A stretch of 64,000 nt of DNA, taken from NCBI RefSeq assembly GCF_001421325.1, contig NZ_LMJY01000020.1, positions 62,001 through 126,000 of the forward strand, in the 5' to 3' direction. The notes below the pieces were generated by a model. The model ran no database searches, had not been told where the DNA came from, and saw nothing but the letters and a program-made list of their open reading frames with translations. Shown here in pieces: positions 9,116 through 17,356 of this stretch. Position numbers and translations under genes: made by a program. Within the stretch, counting starts at the first letter, position 1; the number at the start of each line of letters is the position of its first letter. The DNA comes from Novosphingobium sp. Leaf2 (lineage in GTDB: Bacteria; Pseudomonadota; Alphaproteobacteria; Sphingomonadales; Sphingomonadaceae).

Positions 9116-9313
9116 TCAATTCTTTGACGTTGCGGTGGCCTGCTTGCTGGCGATATCGTTCCACATCGCCACTGTCTGGCCTGCCAGCGCCTGCAGGGAC
9201 GCGAAGATTGCGATCACGATGAAGGCCAGGATCATCCCGTATTCGATCGTCGATATGCCCCGGTGGCAGCGCATGAGCCTTGAAAAGAAGCGAATAAGCC
9301 GCATGGTCACCAT
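9116..9313 (-). CDS. Divergent Flp-type pilin-like protein, 65 residues
   Basis: The frame encodes a basic leader (MRLIRFFSRLMRCHRG), a plausible prepilin cleavage after Gly, Glu at +5 (ISTIEYG) and a hydrophobic helix (MILAFIVIAIFASL). The mature tail (QTVAMWNDIASKQAT) is longer and more polar than in the neighbouring pilin. It may be a minor pilin or pseudopilin. Two Met codons (9313 and 9304) are possible starts and neither has a strong ribosome site. A short hairpin overlaps its stop (9103-9118). Confidence 0.75.
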   Translation of the reverse strand: MVTMRLIRFFSRLMRCHRGISTIEYGMILAFIVIAIFASLQALAGQTVAMWNDIASKQATATSKN

Positions 9314-9415
9314 CGAGTTTGCGCGAGCATCTTCGCGCAGGTGGGGCCGGCATCGCAGCCCGGCGTTAAATTGCCTTTAAGGCAGGAGGCCGACCTGGAA
9401 GATCTATCGACACCG

Positions 9416-9868
9416 ATGCTCGTCGTGGCCGTCGCTCTGGTCGACGATATCGGCGACGTTCTTATGCAGCAGCGCAATTTCTCGGCGGTGCATGGCGGCC
9501 TATGGGAGTTTCCGGGAGGCAAGGTCGAGGCGGGCGAAAGTCCCGAGGAGGCGGTCGTGCGCGAACTGGCCGAGGAACTGGACGTGCGGATCGACGTGCA
9601 TGCGCTGCAGCCGGTGGGCTTTGCCAGCGGGCGCACTGCATCGCCGGAGCAGGGTGGGAAGGGGCCTTCGCGCCCGCTGGTGATCCTGCTCTATGCCTGC
9701 CGCGAATGGCTGGGCGAGCCGCGCGCACTGGAAGCCGCTGCGCTGCGCTGGCTGCCGGTCGCTGCAATCACCACCCTGGATATGCCGCCGCTGGACTATC
9801 CGCTGGCCGCCGCCCTGGAACGGCGATTGGCCGCGCCCGGCGCATATTCGGGGGACGAGACGATATAG
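9416..9868 (+). CDS. Nudix hydrolase, MutT-like (8-oxo-dGTP diphosphatase type)
   Basis: The protein (about 150 residues) contains a Nudix box at residues about 34-56 (GGKVEAGESPEEAVVREL...EEL) within the WEFPGGK context typical of MutT, which hydrolyses oxidised dGTP to the monophosphate. The usual Gly near the box end is Asp here (EELDV). The ATG at 9416 gives a family-like N-terminus (MLVVAVALVDD). A strong AGGAGG at 9384-9389 is 26 bases upstream, which might point to a non-ATG start near 9395; this is unresolved. The gene precedes the tandem tRNA-Arg genes. Confidence 0.85.
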   Translation: MLVVAVALVDDIGDVLMQQRNFSAVHGGLWEFPGGKVEAGESPEEAVVRELAEELDVRIDVHALQPVGFASGRTASPEQGGKGPSRPLVILLYACREWLGEPRALEAAALRWLPVAAITTLDMPPLDYPLAAALERRLAAPGAYSGDETI

Positions 9869-9912
9869 GCGTTGACCGCCCGCGATTCCCTTTCTAAAGG
9901 CCCACCTCCAAC

Positions 9913-9989
9913 GCGCCCGTAGCTCAGCTGGATAGAGCATCAGACTACGAATCTGAGGGTCGGACGTTCGAATCGTTCCGGGCGCACCA
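9913..9989 (+). tRNA. tRNA-Arg (anticodon ACG), copy 1
   Basis: A 77-nt cloverleaf with 7-bp acceptor GCGCCCG/CGGGCGC, D-arm AGCTCAGCTGGATAGAGC, anticodon stem TCAGA/TCTGA around loop CTACGAA (anticodon ACG), T-arm with GTTCGAATC, and encoded CCA. It is identical base for base to the second copy 46 bases downstream. Confidence 0.97.
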
Positions 9990-10035
9990 CATCCCTTAAG
10001 GGGCATCGTGGTCTTGGTTGGACCGAAAATGGTAT

Positions 10036-10112
10036 GCGCCCGTAGCTCAGCTGGATAGAGCATCAGACTACGAATCTGAGGGTCGGACGTTCGAATCGTT
10101 CCGGGCGCACCA
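10036..10112 (+). tRNA. tRNA-Arg (anticodon ACG), copy 2
   Basis: This is a second, identical 77-nt tRNA-Arg(ACG) with encoded CCA, in tandem with the first. A T-rich run (TTTTTCTC) starts directly after the CCA and may end transcription. The two copies are presumably one transcript. Confidence 0.97.
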
Positions 10113-10310
10113 TTTTTCTCGAGCTTCCACAAACGCACTAGCGGCGGCATCCGCGATATTGGCCTTCCTTGCGGACGACTGTTGGGCCGTGCGGCGCTCG
10201 TCAGGTTCGATGACGCGTATCGCAAGGTTTCACCGCTCCCCCTCATCGCCGCCCCGCAGCAGGCGTTCGTGATCCAACCGGCAGCGCTCCCGGCTTAGCG
10301 ATCCGGCAAC

Positions 10311-10344
10311 GAAACGGCCCGGAAGCGCAATGCTTCCGGGCCGT
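10311..10344 (-). terminator. Strong hairpin terminator of the Ala-rich exported protein gene
   Basis: A perfect 13-bp stem (10314-10326 with 10332-10344, ACGGCCCGGAAGC and its complement) with a 5-base loop is followed in minus-strand sense by TTTC. It lies 25 bases beyond the stop of the gene at 10369-10983. Confidence 0.75.
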
Positions 10345-10368
10345 GAATGCGTCTAGAGGACTATAGTC

Positions 10369-10983
10369 TTACTGCGCCGGTTCGGCCGTGGCGCCAGCGG
10401 TCGTGCCGCCTGCAGCGCCGGTAGCCGGGGCAGCGGCAGCCGCCGACTGGGTGGCCTTGGCAAAGTCCGCCGCAGTCATGCCGATTGCCAGCGTGCCATC
10501 CGCACCAAGGCCAATGGTGTCCTTCTTGAGCGCGGCAGCCGCGCCGCTGGTCAATTGCACGGTAACGGTATCACCTTCGACCTTGCTGATCGTGCCAATC
10601 ACCGTGCCGTCGCTGCTCTTCACCGGTGCGTCCGGGACCATCTTGGCGTCCTTGGCGGCGGTGTTTTCCGCCTTGGCGCCATTGACGGCAGCTTCAAGCT
10701 GAACCTTCGTCATGGCGATGGTCAGGCCCTTGTCACGCATCACGAACGCCGACTTGGGAAGTCCAGCCCGTGCCGTGCCGGTCGAGACGGTGACGACATC
10801 GCCCTGAACGGTTTCCACGGTGCCCACATCCCCGCCCTGCGCGTCATAGACCTTCGCGCCGACGGTGGGGTTCACCGCTGCGGCGGCAGAAGCGGCAGGC
10901 GCGGCCTGCGCGGATGCAGCGGCGGGTGCAAGGCCGGCAACGGCGATGGCGCTCAATGCGGCGGAAATCATGATCTTCTTCAT
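10369..10983 (-). CDS. Exported Ala-rich protein, 204 residues, duplicated KOW/PRC-like motif
   Basis: The product has a clear signal peptide (MKKIMISAALSAIAVAGLAPAAASAQA). The mature part holds two related segments, VGAKVYDAQGGDVGTVETVQGDVVTVSTG (written here as its start VGAKVYDAQGG) and VKSSDGTVIGTISKVEGD, resembling small beta-barrel (PRC or KOW-like) folds, separated by a helix and followed by an Ala/Gly/Thr-rich tail. It is a typical sphingomonad periplasmic protein without a known role. A GGAG ribosome site and a strong terminator frame it as a single-gene unit. Confidence 0.8.
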   Translation of the reverse strand: MKKIMISAALSAIAVAGLAPAAASAQAAPAASAAAAVNPTVGAKVYDAQGGDVGTVETVQGDVVTVSTGTARAGLPKSAFVMRDKGLTIAMTKVQLEAAVNGAKAENTAAKDAKMVPDAPVKSSDGTVIGTISKVEGDTVTVQLTSGAAAALKKDTIGLGADGTLAIGMTAADFAKATQSAAAAAPATGAAGGTTAGATAEPAQ

Positions 10984-11367
10984 GGCTAACTCCTTGTTGG
11001 CGGGACGATGGGAGAAGCGTCCCGAAACAAGCCCCGTGTAAGGGCCGTGAATGGTGCCCCGGTTTAAGGCCCGGAAAAAAGGCAGTGCCCCCGTCCGGCT
11101 CAGACCGCCTTGCGTGCTTGCGCATGCATCTGGCAGGACGAACCGGATGGTATGCTCATCGTAAATCGACCTTAGGTGAACGGTTGCGGCGGCGAGAGTT
11201 GAAGCGAGCCATACTTACGATAAATGCCATTATGGCGTTATTATGCGTGCTAATTTGGCGTTTTGTCCCTTGATTTCCTATGCGGCAGAACGCGAAAAGT
11301 CGGTAAGGGAACAAGCAGGGCGCTGGGGGCTTGATCCGCGGTGGTGGAAGTTCCAGCAAGGGTATCG
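10984..11367. other. Gene-poor gap with a possible tiny membrane peptide
   Basis: This 384-base interval contains no clear gene. An open frame on the plus strand ends at 11273 with a basic stretch followed by one hydrophobic helix (ILTINAIMALLCVLIWRFVP). That could be a small membrane peptide, but I see no good start or ribosome site. The sequence around 11210-11270 is AT-richer than its surroundings. The promoters of the divergent flanking genes must lie here. Confidence 0.4.
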
Positions 11368-12942
11368 ATGGACGGGAAAGCAGGGGAGCGCGTGCCGGCA
11401 GGCACGCAGCACGAGGGTGTGTCGCCCTCGGTATGGCGCTACACGATGGCGCGCCGGGCCCATTTGGTAATCGACGCTGCGGACTATTTCGAGGTCATCC
11501 GCGAGGCTATGGACGAAGCGCGCCAGCGGATCTTCATGATCGGCTGGGATTTTGATTCGCGGATACTGTTGCCGTCCGGCCGACGCTGGTGGCAGCCCGG
11601 TCGGCGGCGCAAGTTTCCGGCGCGGCTGGGCTCGTATCTGGTCTGGCTGGTCAGCAACAACCCGGATCTGGAAATCCGCCTGCTGAAATGGAACTTCGCG
11701 GTGGTGAAGTACCTTTTCCGGGGGACGATGCTGTTCGATCTGGTGCGCTGGGCGGTGCGCCCGCGCATCTTCTTCAAATTCGATTCGGCGCATCCGGTGG
11801 GATGCAGCCATCACCAGAAGATCGTGGTCATCGACGATGTGTTCGCCGCATGCGGCGGCATCGACATGACATCGGACCGCTGGGATACGCCCGAGCATCG
11901 CCCGCACGATCCCCGTCGCCGCAGGCCGACCGGGCGGCTCTATGGTCCCTGGCACGATATCACCATGGTGATGGAGGGCGATGTCGCCGCCGCGCTGGGG
12001 GAACTGGGACGGGAACGCTGGAAGATCGCGGGCGGCGGCGATGTGCAACCCTGCCAGCCGCAGGATACATCGCCATGGCCCGGCGGGCTGGAGGCGCAGT
12101 TCGAGAACGTCGAGATCGGTATCGCCCGCACGCGAGCGCTGTATGGCGATTGCCCGCAGGTGAGCGAGATCGAGGATCTGTTTGTAGAGCAGATCCGCCG
12201 CGCCCGTAACTTTGTGTATGCCGAAACGCAGTATTTCGCCTCGCGCGCGATTGCCGAGGCGATCTGCCAGCGGCTGATGGAAGAGGATCCGCCGGAGTTT
12301 TTCATCGTCAATCCGCGCACGGCGGATGGCTGGCTGGAACAGATGGCGATGGATACCGCCCGCGTGGAACTGGTGGAAACGCTCCAGCAGGCGGATCACA
12401 AGGGCCGGTTCCACATCTTCAACCCGGTCGCGGTGGATGGCACGCCGATCTACGTCCACGCGAAGCTGACGATCATCGACGACGAGATCCTGCGGGTGGG
12501 ATCGGCCAACATGAACAACCGGTCTATGGGGCTGGACAGCGAGTGCGACGTGTTCATCGACACCGCCCGGCCAGCCAATGCGCCCGATGCCAACCCGGGT
12601 TTGCGTGAGAAGATAACCGCGGTGCGCATCCGCCTGCTGGCCGAGCATTGCGGCATCTCCGAAGCTGCAGTGAGCGCCGGGATCGAAGAGCATGGCTCGA
12701 TGGCGCGGATGGTCGATGTCCTCAACCGGGACGGCCCCGCGCTGGGGCACAAGTATCTCGAACCGCTGCCCTTGAAAGACCTTTCAGAAACTGAAAGAGC
12801 GCTGGGTGAAAGCGGGCTGCTGGACCCGGAGCGGCCGGATGAGATGTTCGAGCCGATCGAACGGCGCGGCTTGTTCCGGCGCAAGGGGCAATTGATGCGC
12901 CTGCGCCTGATGAAGCGGTTTAAAAGGACGAAGCGTAGATGA
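11368..12942 (+). CDS. Phospholipase D / cardiolipin synthase-like protein
   Basis: The protein (524 residues from the ATG at 11368, which has AAGGG at the right distance) carries two HKD motifs of the PLD superfamily: HHQKIVVIDD in the N-terminal half and HAKLTIIDDEILRVGSANMNNRS in the C-terminal half. That second motif is the canonical HxKxxxxD with the GSANxNxRS extension. Such enzymes transfer phosphatidyl groups (cardiolipin synthesis) or cleave phosphodiesters. No N-terminal membrane helices are seen, so it is not a standard ClsA and is better described as a PLD-like phospholipase or transferase. Its stop overlaps the start of folE (ATGA). Confidence 0.87.
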   Translation: MDGKAGERVPAGTQHEGVSPSVWRYTMARRAHLVIDAADYFEVIREAMDEARQRIFMIGWDFDSRILLPSGRRWWQPGRRRKFPARLGSYLVWLVSNNPDLEIRLLKWNFAVVKYLFRGTMLFDLVRWAVRPRIFFKFDSAHPVGCSHHQKIVVIDDVFAACGGIDMTSDRWDTPEHRPHDPRRRRPTGRLYGPWHDITMVMEGDVAAALGELGRERWKIAGGGDVQPCQPQDTSPWPGGLEAQFENVEIGIARTRALYGDCPQVSEIEDLFVEQIRRARNFVYAETQYFASRAIAEAICQRLMEEDPPEFFIVNPRTADGWLEQMAMDTARVELVETLQQADHKGRFHIFNPVAVDGTPIYVHAKLTIIDDEILRVGSANMNNRSMGLDSECDVFIDTARPANAPDANPGLREKITAVRIRLLAEHCGISEAAVSAGIEEHGSMARMVDVLNRDGPALGHKYLEPLPLKDLSETERALGESGLLDPERPDEMFEPIERRGLFRRKGQLMRLRLMKRFKRTKRR

Positions 12943-13547
12943 GCGACCTTGTTGCCTCGAACACCCCAGAGCCTCCCCGCAAGCCCGACGTGCCCGAACA
13001 TGTGCAGCAGGCGATCCGCACCCTGATCGAATGGGCAGGCGATGATCCGGCACGTGAAGGCTTGCTCGATACGCCCAAGCGGGTGGCGCGCGCATGGCTG
13101 GAATACTGCCAGGGCTATCAGGAAGATCCGGCGGTCCACATGTCCCGCGTGTTCGAGGAGGTGGGCGGGTATGACGAAGTGGTGCTGCTCAAGGACATTC
13201 CTTTCCAGTCACACTGCGAACACCATATGGCCCCGATCATCGGCAAGGCATCCATCGCTTATCTGCCGCACAATCACGTCGTCGGCATCTCGAAGCTCGC
13301 GCGGGTGCTGCACGGGTACGCGCGGCGCCTGCAGATCCAGGAACGACTCACCGCCGAAGTGGCGCAGTGCATATGGGATCACCTGAAGCCGCAAGGCGTC
13401 GCCGTGGTGATCGAAGCCAGCCATGCCTGCATGACCGCGCGGGGCGTGCGTACGCCGGGGGTGGGCATGATCACTAGCCGGATGATGGGCACGTTCCTGG
13501 AAGACCAGCGTTCGCGCAAGGAAGTGCTGAGCCTGATGGGCTACTGA
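12939..13547 (+). CDS. folE: GTP cyclohydrolase I
   Basis: This 202-residue enzyme converts GTP to 7,8-dihydroneopterin triphosphate, the first step of folate synthesis. The zinc-binding and catalytic segments are intact: SHCEHHMAPIIGKA (Cys and His ligands) and EASHACMTARGVRTPG (second Cys). The ATGA overlap with the PLD gene implies translational coupling. A stem-loop at 13568-13594 (11-bp arms, one G-T pair, no T run) follows the gene and may stabilise the message end. Confidence 0.96.
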   Translation: MSDLVASNTPEPPRKPDVPEHVQQAIRTLIEWAGDDPAREGLLDTPKRVARAWLEYCQGYQEDPAVHMSRVFEEVGGYDEVVLLKDIPFQSHCEHHMAPIIGKASIAYLPHNHVVGISKLARVLHGYARRLQIQERLTAEVAQCIWDHLKPQGVAVVIEASHACMTARGVRTPGVGMITSRMMGTFLEDQRSRKEVLSLMGY

Positions 13548-13620
13548 CGGCGGGATAGAATTATAGGCTTGCTCCGCCCGGCTGGCGGGGCAAGAGACGC
13601 TCGACCACGCAAGCAGGCCC

Positions 13621-15090
13621 ATGATCGAGCATACCCGCCATAGTCCAGCCATCGCCGCCACCCCGGTTGCCCACTTTGTGCGTCCGCTGCTGGCCTGCGT
13701 GCCCGCCATGATGCTGTTGGTGCTGCTGCTGCGCGCGGTGTGGGACGTCGACGTCTTTTGGCAGTTGAAGCTGGGCGAACTGATCCTCGATCACGGCGGA
13801 CCGATCGCGCGTGAGCCGTTCGCTGCGTTGCATGCGCAAGACCTGCTGCCCGCCGTTGCATGGGCCGGGCAGGCGATCATGGCGCTGGTCCGGCGGATCG
13901 GTGGCTGGGGCTTGCTGCGGGTGTTCGACGCGCTGTGCTGGCTGGGCGGCTTCTGGGCGGTAGCAGCCGCGTGCCGGCGGCGCGGCGCGGCCCCCGGCGC
14001 GGTCGTCCTTGCCCTCGTGCTGGCCTTCGTGGCGGCGCTGCCCACTGCCAGCATCCGCCCGCAGAGCTTTGCCTGTCTGTGCCTTGGCCTGCTGCTGGCG
14101 CTGCTGCGCTTACGGTTGAAACCGGCGATCACGATCGCGCTGGGTTTACCGCTGCTGGTGGCGTGGCAGAACCTTCATCCCTCCGTAAGTATCGGCGTCC
14201 TGGCGCTGGGTCTGACGGCGTTGCCCGATTGGGTGGCGCGTCTGCGTGGGCGCTCGGATGCCGTTCCCGTTGCGCCCACGGGTCTGGCGTTGATCGGCAT
14301 TGCGGCGATCTTTGCTACGCCGGACGGCTTTTCAATTCTGGCGATATCCGCGCGCAACGCCGAGGCCAGCATGGCGATCGGCGCGAGTGAGTGGCTGCCG
14401 CTGTGGATCCCCGGCAATCACGGCAATGCGCTGCCGATCCTGCTGGTAACGGCGATTGCGCTAAGGCTGGTTTGGCGCACCCAGCGTTTCGACATCGGCG
14501 AAGTGGCGGTCGCGCTGGGCCTGCTGGTGCTGACCGTATCGGCCTATCGCTTCGTGCTGTTCTGGGCCGTGGCGATGGTGCCGGTGATCGCCCGCGCCGC
14601 CGCGCCGTCCGGACAGCCTGGTATGTCACGCCGTGAATGGGCAGGGCTGTTCATCCCCATCGCACTCGTCGCGATCGTCACGCCGCTGGTGGCGCCCACC
14701 CGCTTTGCCCGTAGCCTGCCACTCCCTGCCGTTACCTATCTGCGCCAGCAGCACGTGCGCGGCACTGTCTATGCCGATTTTCCCTTCGGCGGGGTGATCA
14801 TCGACACCGGCTATCCCGATTGGAAAGTGGCCTACGATGGCCGTTATTACCGGTATGCGCGCGAGGAATGGCAGTACAATGGCGCCATCGAGGCCGGCTT
14901 CGTGCCGCTGGTCGACGTGGTGCGCAAATGGAACCCGGCTGCGTTCGTACTGAACGAGGCGCACAATGCCCCGCTGGCTCAGGCCCTGTCACGCAGCCGC
15001 GCCTGGCAGCGCATTTATGCCGGGGAGGGGGTGGTGGTGTATCTGCCGCGCTATCGCAGCCGCGCGCCAGCAAGGCCTAACCCCCGCTGA
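13621..15090 (+). CDS. Polytopic membrane protein, 489 residues, possible GT-C-like
   Basis: There are about 10-11 hydrophobic segments with a soluble C-terminal domain of about 130 residues. The first periplasmic loop, DVDVFWQLKLGELILDHGG followed by IAREPF, resembles the acidic loop of GT-C fold membrane proteins (a D-x-D followed by W and 'ILDHG..P..DPFS'-type sequence), which use polyprenyl-phosphate sugars. The C-terminal part (YADFPFGGVIIDTGYPDWKVAYDGR) fits periplasmic domains of such proteins. A substrate cannot be assigned. The gene stands alone between folE and the convergent peroxiredoxin gene. Confidence 0.7.
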   Translation: MIEHTRHSPAIAATPVAHFVRPLLACVPAMMLLVLLLRAVWDVDVFWQLKLGELILDHGGPIAREPFAALHAQDLLPAVAWAGQAIMALVRRIGGWGLLRVFDALCWLGGFWAVAAACRRRGAAPGAVVLALVLAFVAALPTASIRPQSFACLCLGLLLALLRLRLKPAITIALGLPLLVAWQNLHPSVSIGVLALGLTALPDWVARLRGRSDAVPVAPTGLALIGIAAIFATPDGFSILAISARNAEASMAIGASEWLPLWIPGNHGNALPILLVTAIALRLVWRTQRFDIGEVAVALGLLVLTVSAYRFVLFWAVAMVPVIARAAAPSGQPGMSRREWAGLFIPIALVAIVTPLVAPTRFARSLPLPAVTYLRQQHVRGTVYADFPFGGVIIDTGYPDWKVAYDGRYYRYAREEWQYNGAIEAGFVPLVDVVRKWNPAAFVLNEAHNAPLAQALSRSRAWQRIYAGEGVVVYLPRYRSRAPARPNPR

Positions 15091-15103
15091 CGCGCGCCGT
15101 TTG

Positions 15104-15583
15104 TTAAAGCTGGCCTAGCAGGTGGTCGGCAGAGCTGACCTCGAACGAGCCGGACGCCTCGACGTTGAGCTGCTCCACCACGCCGTCGTTGACGATCATC
15201 GAATAGCGCTGGCTGCGCGTGCCCATGCCATACGCCGATCCGTCCATCGTCAGGCCCACGGCCTTGGCGAACTCGGCGTTGCCGTCGGCCAGCAGGGTGA
15301 TATCGGCAGCGTCGCCGGCCTTGCCCCACGCGCCCATCACGAACGCATCGTTGACAGACGTGCACGCGATCTCGTCGATGCCCTTCGCCTTGAGTTGGTC
15401 GGCCTTCTCCACGAAGCCGGGCAGGTGCTTGGCCGAGCAGGTGGGGGTAAACGCACCGGGCACCGCGAACAGCGCCACTTTCTTGCCCGCGAAGTATTCG
15501 CCGGACTGCACGGTATCAGGTCCGCTTTCGCCGACCTTTACCAGTTTCACGTCAGGCAGTTTGTCTCCAATGGCGATGGTCAT
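15104..15583 (-). CDS. Peroxiredoxin, Prx5 type
   Basis: This 159-residue thiol peroxidase has the Prx5 active-site motif PGAFTPTCS, with peroxidatic Cys49, and a second Cys at position 74 (EIACTSVND). It reduces hydrogen and organic peroxides with glutaredoxin or thioredoxin as donor. The GTRSQRYSMIVNDGVVEQL stretch is the conserved Arg-containing C-terminal part. It is transcribed away from ahcY, and the 178 bases between them hold a perfect inverted repeat (15659-15678) that could control either gene. Confidence 0.93.
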   Translation of the reverse strand: MTIAIGDKLPDVKLVKVGESGPDTVQSGEYFAGKKVALFAVPGAFTPTCSAKHLPGFVEKADQLKAKGIDEIACTSVNDAFVMGAWGKAGDAADITLLADGNAEFAKAVGLTMDGSAYGMGTRSQRYSMIVNDGVVEQLNVEASGSFEVSSADHLLGQL

Positions 15584-15658
15584 GGCATGCGTCCTTTTCG
15601 GCTGATGTATCTTGACGCCGGATATAGGAGCCGGTTTGGCGACGGCAACGCGGATGGG

Positions 15659-15678
15659 ATATAAAGATAGCTTTATAT
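15659..15678. promoter_or_regulatory. Inverted-repeat operator upstream of ahcY (SahR-like candidate)
   Basis: A perfect 8-bp inverted repeat, ATATAAAG-ATAG-CTTTATAT, lies 84 bases before the ahcY start in the ahcY/peroxiredoxin intergenic region and stands out as AT-rich in high-GC surroundings. Size and form fit an ArsR-family dimer site. SahR, an ArsR-type repressor responding to S-adenosylhomocysteine, is known to control ahcY in other Proteobacteria, so this is the leading hypothesis. The regulator gene itself is not in the window. Confidence 0.55.
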
Positions 15679-15761
15679 TTGCCTCCAGCGCGGTGAGCGT
15701 TTAGGGAGGCGCGATTGCCGGCGCTGTTTGCCGGCCGCAATCATTCCAGGAGTTCGCGCCC

Positions 15762-17183
15762 GTGGCCACCGCCTCGATCACCGCCCCCGACTATATCATC
15801 GCCGACATTGCGCTTGCCGATTTCGGCCGCATGGAAATCGACATCGCCGAAACCGAAATGCCCGGCCTGATGGCCCTGCGCCGTGAATTCGGCGCATCGC
15901 AGCCGCTCAAGGGCGCGCGCATCACCGGCTCGCTGCACATGACGATCCAGACCGCGGTGCTGATCGAAACGCTCGTCGCGCTGGGCGCCGAGGTCCGCTG
16001 GGCAACGTGCAACATCTTTTCCACGCAGGACCACGCCGCCGCCGCGATCGCTGCCGCAGGTATCCCGATCTATGCCATCAAGGGCGAATCGCTGGCCGAT
16101 TACTGGGACTACGTGGGCAAGATCTTCGACTGGTCGAGCGAAGGCGATCCCGATCTCACCTGCAACCTGATCCTGGACGATGGCGGCGATGCCACCATGT
16201 TCGCGCTGTGGGGCGCACGCGTTGAAGCGGGCGAAGCGCTGTTCGAGCCCGGCAATGCCGAGGAAATCGAATTCGTCCGCGCACTGAACGCGTTTCTGAA
16301 GGCCAAGCCGGGCTATCTCACCCGCACGGTCGCCGCGATCAAGGGCGTTTCGGAAGAAACCACCACCGGCGTGCATCGCCTTTATCACCTCGCCAAGGAA
16401 GGCAAGCTGCCGTTCCCCGCGATCAACGTGAACGATTCGGTCACCAAGTCGAAATTCGACAACCTCTACGGCTGCCGTGAATCGCTGGTCGATGCGATCC
16501 GCCGCGCGACCGATGTGATGCTGGCCGGCAAGGTTGCCTGCGTTGCCGGGTTCGGCGATGTCGGCAAGGGTTCGGCGGCCAGCTTGCGCAACGGCGGCGC
16601 GCGCGTGCTCGTCACCGAGATCGATCCGATCTGCGCGCTGCAGGCCGCGATGGAGGGCTACGAAGTCGTCACCATGGAAGACGCGGTGGCCCGCGCCGAC
16701 ATTTTCGTGACTGCCACGGGCAACGAAGCCGTCATCACCGGTGAGCACATGACCGCGATGAAGGACAAGGCGATCGTGTGCAATATCGGCCACTTCGACA
16801 GCGAGATCCAGATCGGCGCGCTGGACAATTACGACTGGAAGGAAGTCAAGCCCGGCACCGACCTCGTGACATTCCCGGATGGCAAGCAGATCATCGTGCT
16901 GGCCAAGGGCCGTCTGGTAAACCTGGGCTGCGCCACCGGCCACCCCAGCTTCGTGATGTCCGCCAGCTTCACCAACCAGACGCTGGCCCAGATCGAACTG
17001 TGGACGAAGAGCGAGCAGTACGAGAAACGCGTCTACGTGCTGCCCAAGCACCTGGACGAAAAGGTGGCCGCGCTGCACTTGGAAAAGCTGGGCGTGAAGC
17101 TGACCACGCTCTCCAAGAAGCAGGCCGACTATATCGGCGTGCCCGAAGCGGGTCCGTTCAAGCCGGATCATTACCGCTACTGA
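15762..17183 (+). CDS. ahcY: Adenosylhomocysteinase
   Basis: This 473-residue enzyme splits S-adenosylhomocysteine into adenosine and homocysteine, keeping methyl-transfer reactions running. Visible are the substrate site [16 protein letters not shown], the NAD-binding [10 protein letters not shown] around residue 265, and the C-terminal KPDHYRY that reaches the neighbouring subunit's NAD. The start is GTG at 15762 with CCAGGAG upstream; there is no suitable ATG. An inverted repeat at 15659-15678 is a plausible operator. ahcY next to a divL-like gene is a common alphaproteobacterial arrangement. Confidence 0.97.
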   Translation: MATASITAPDYIIADIALADFGRMEIDIAETEMPGLMALRREFGASQPLKGARITGSLHMTIQTAVLIETLVALGAEVRWATCNIFSTQDHAAAAIAAAGIPIYAIKGESLADYWDYVGKIFDWSSEGDPDLTCNLILDDGGDATMFALWGARVEAGEALFEPGNAEEIEFVRALNAFLKAKPGYLTRTVAAIKGVSEETTTGVHRLYHLAKEGKLPFPAINVNDSVTKSKFDNLYGCRESLVDAIRRATDVMLAGKVACVAGFGDVGKGSAASLRNGGARVLVTEIDPICALQAAMEGYEVVTMEDAVARADIFVTATGNEAVITGEHMTAMKDKAIVCNIGHFDSEIQIGALDNYDWKEVKPGTDLVTFPDGKQIIVLAKGRLVNLGCATGHPSFVMSASFTNQTLAQIELWTKSEQYEKRVYVLPKHLDEKVAALHLEKLGVKLTTLSKKQADYIGVPEAGPFKPDHYRY

Positions 17184-17356
17184 TCGCCCCGGCGATACCG
17201 CGACAGACACACGCTCCGTCATCGTCACGATGGCGGGGCGCATGTCGTTCTGGGTTGAGCGACACCACTTTTTCCGGGCATTGCCGCCGTTCTTGCGCCG
17301 TATGCGCCGCTTTTGCCCATTGTCACCGCGCCGCGCGGGCACCATAGCCTGAGGGG

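Noticed and set aside
9500..10246. Minus-strand frame of 248 codons with two copies of GTIRTSDPQIRSLMLYPAEL
   Set aside because: This is the well-known artefact of translating tRNA genes antisense. The repeated peptide is the complement of the two tRNA-Arg genes, and the rest overlaps the Nudix gene.
13568..13594. Terminator after folE
   Set aside because: A good stem-loop is present, but there is no T run on either strand, so I mention it only with folE.
15584..15761. SAM or SAH riboswitch before ahcY
   Set aside because: I found no conserved pseudoknot-type arrangement. The obvious element is the short inverted repeat at 15659-15678, better explained as a protein operator.
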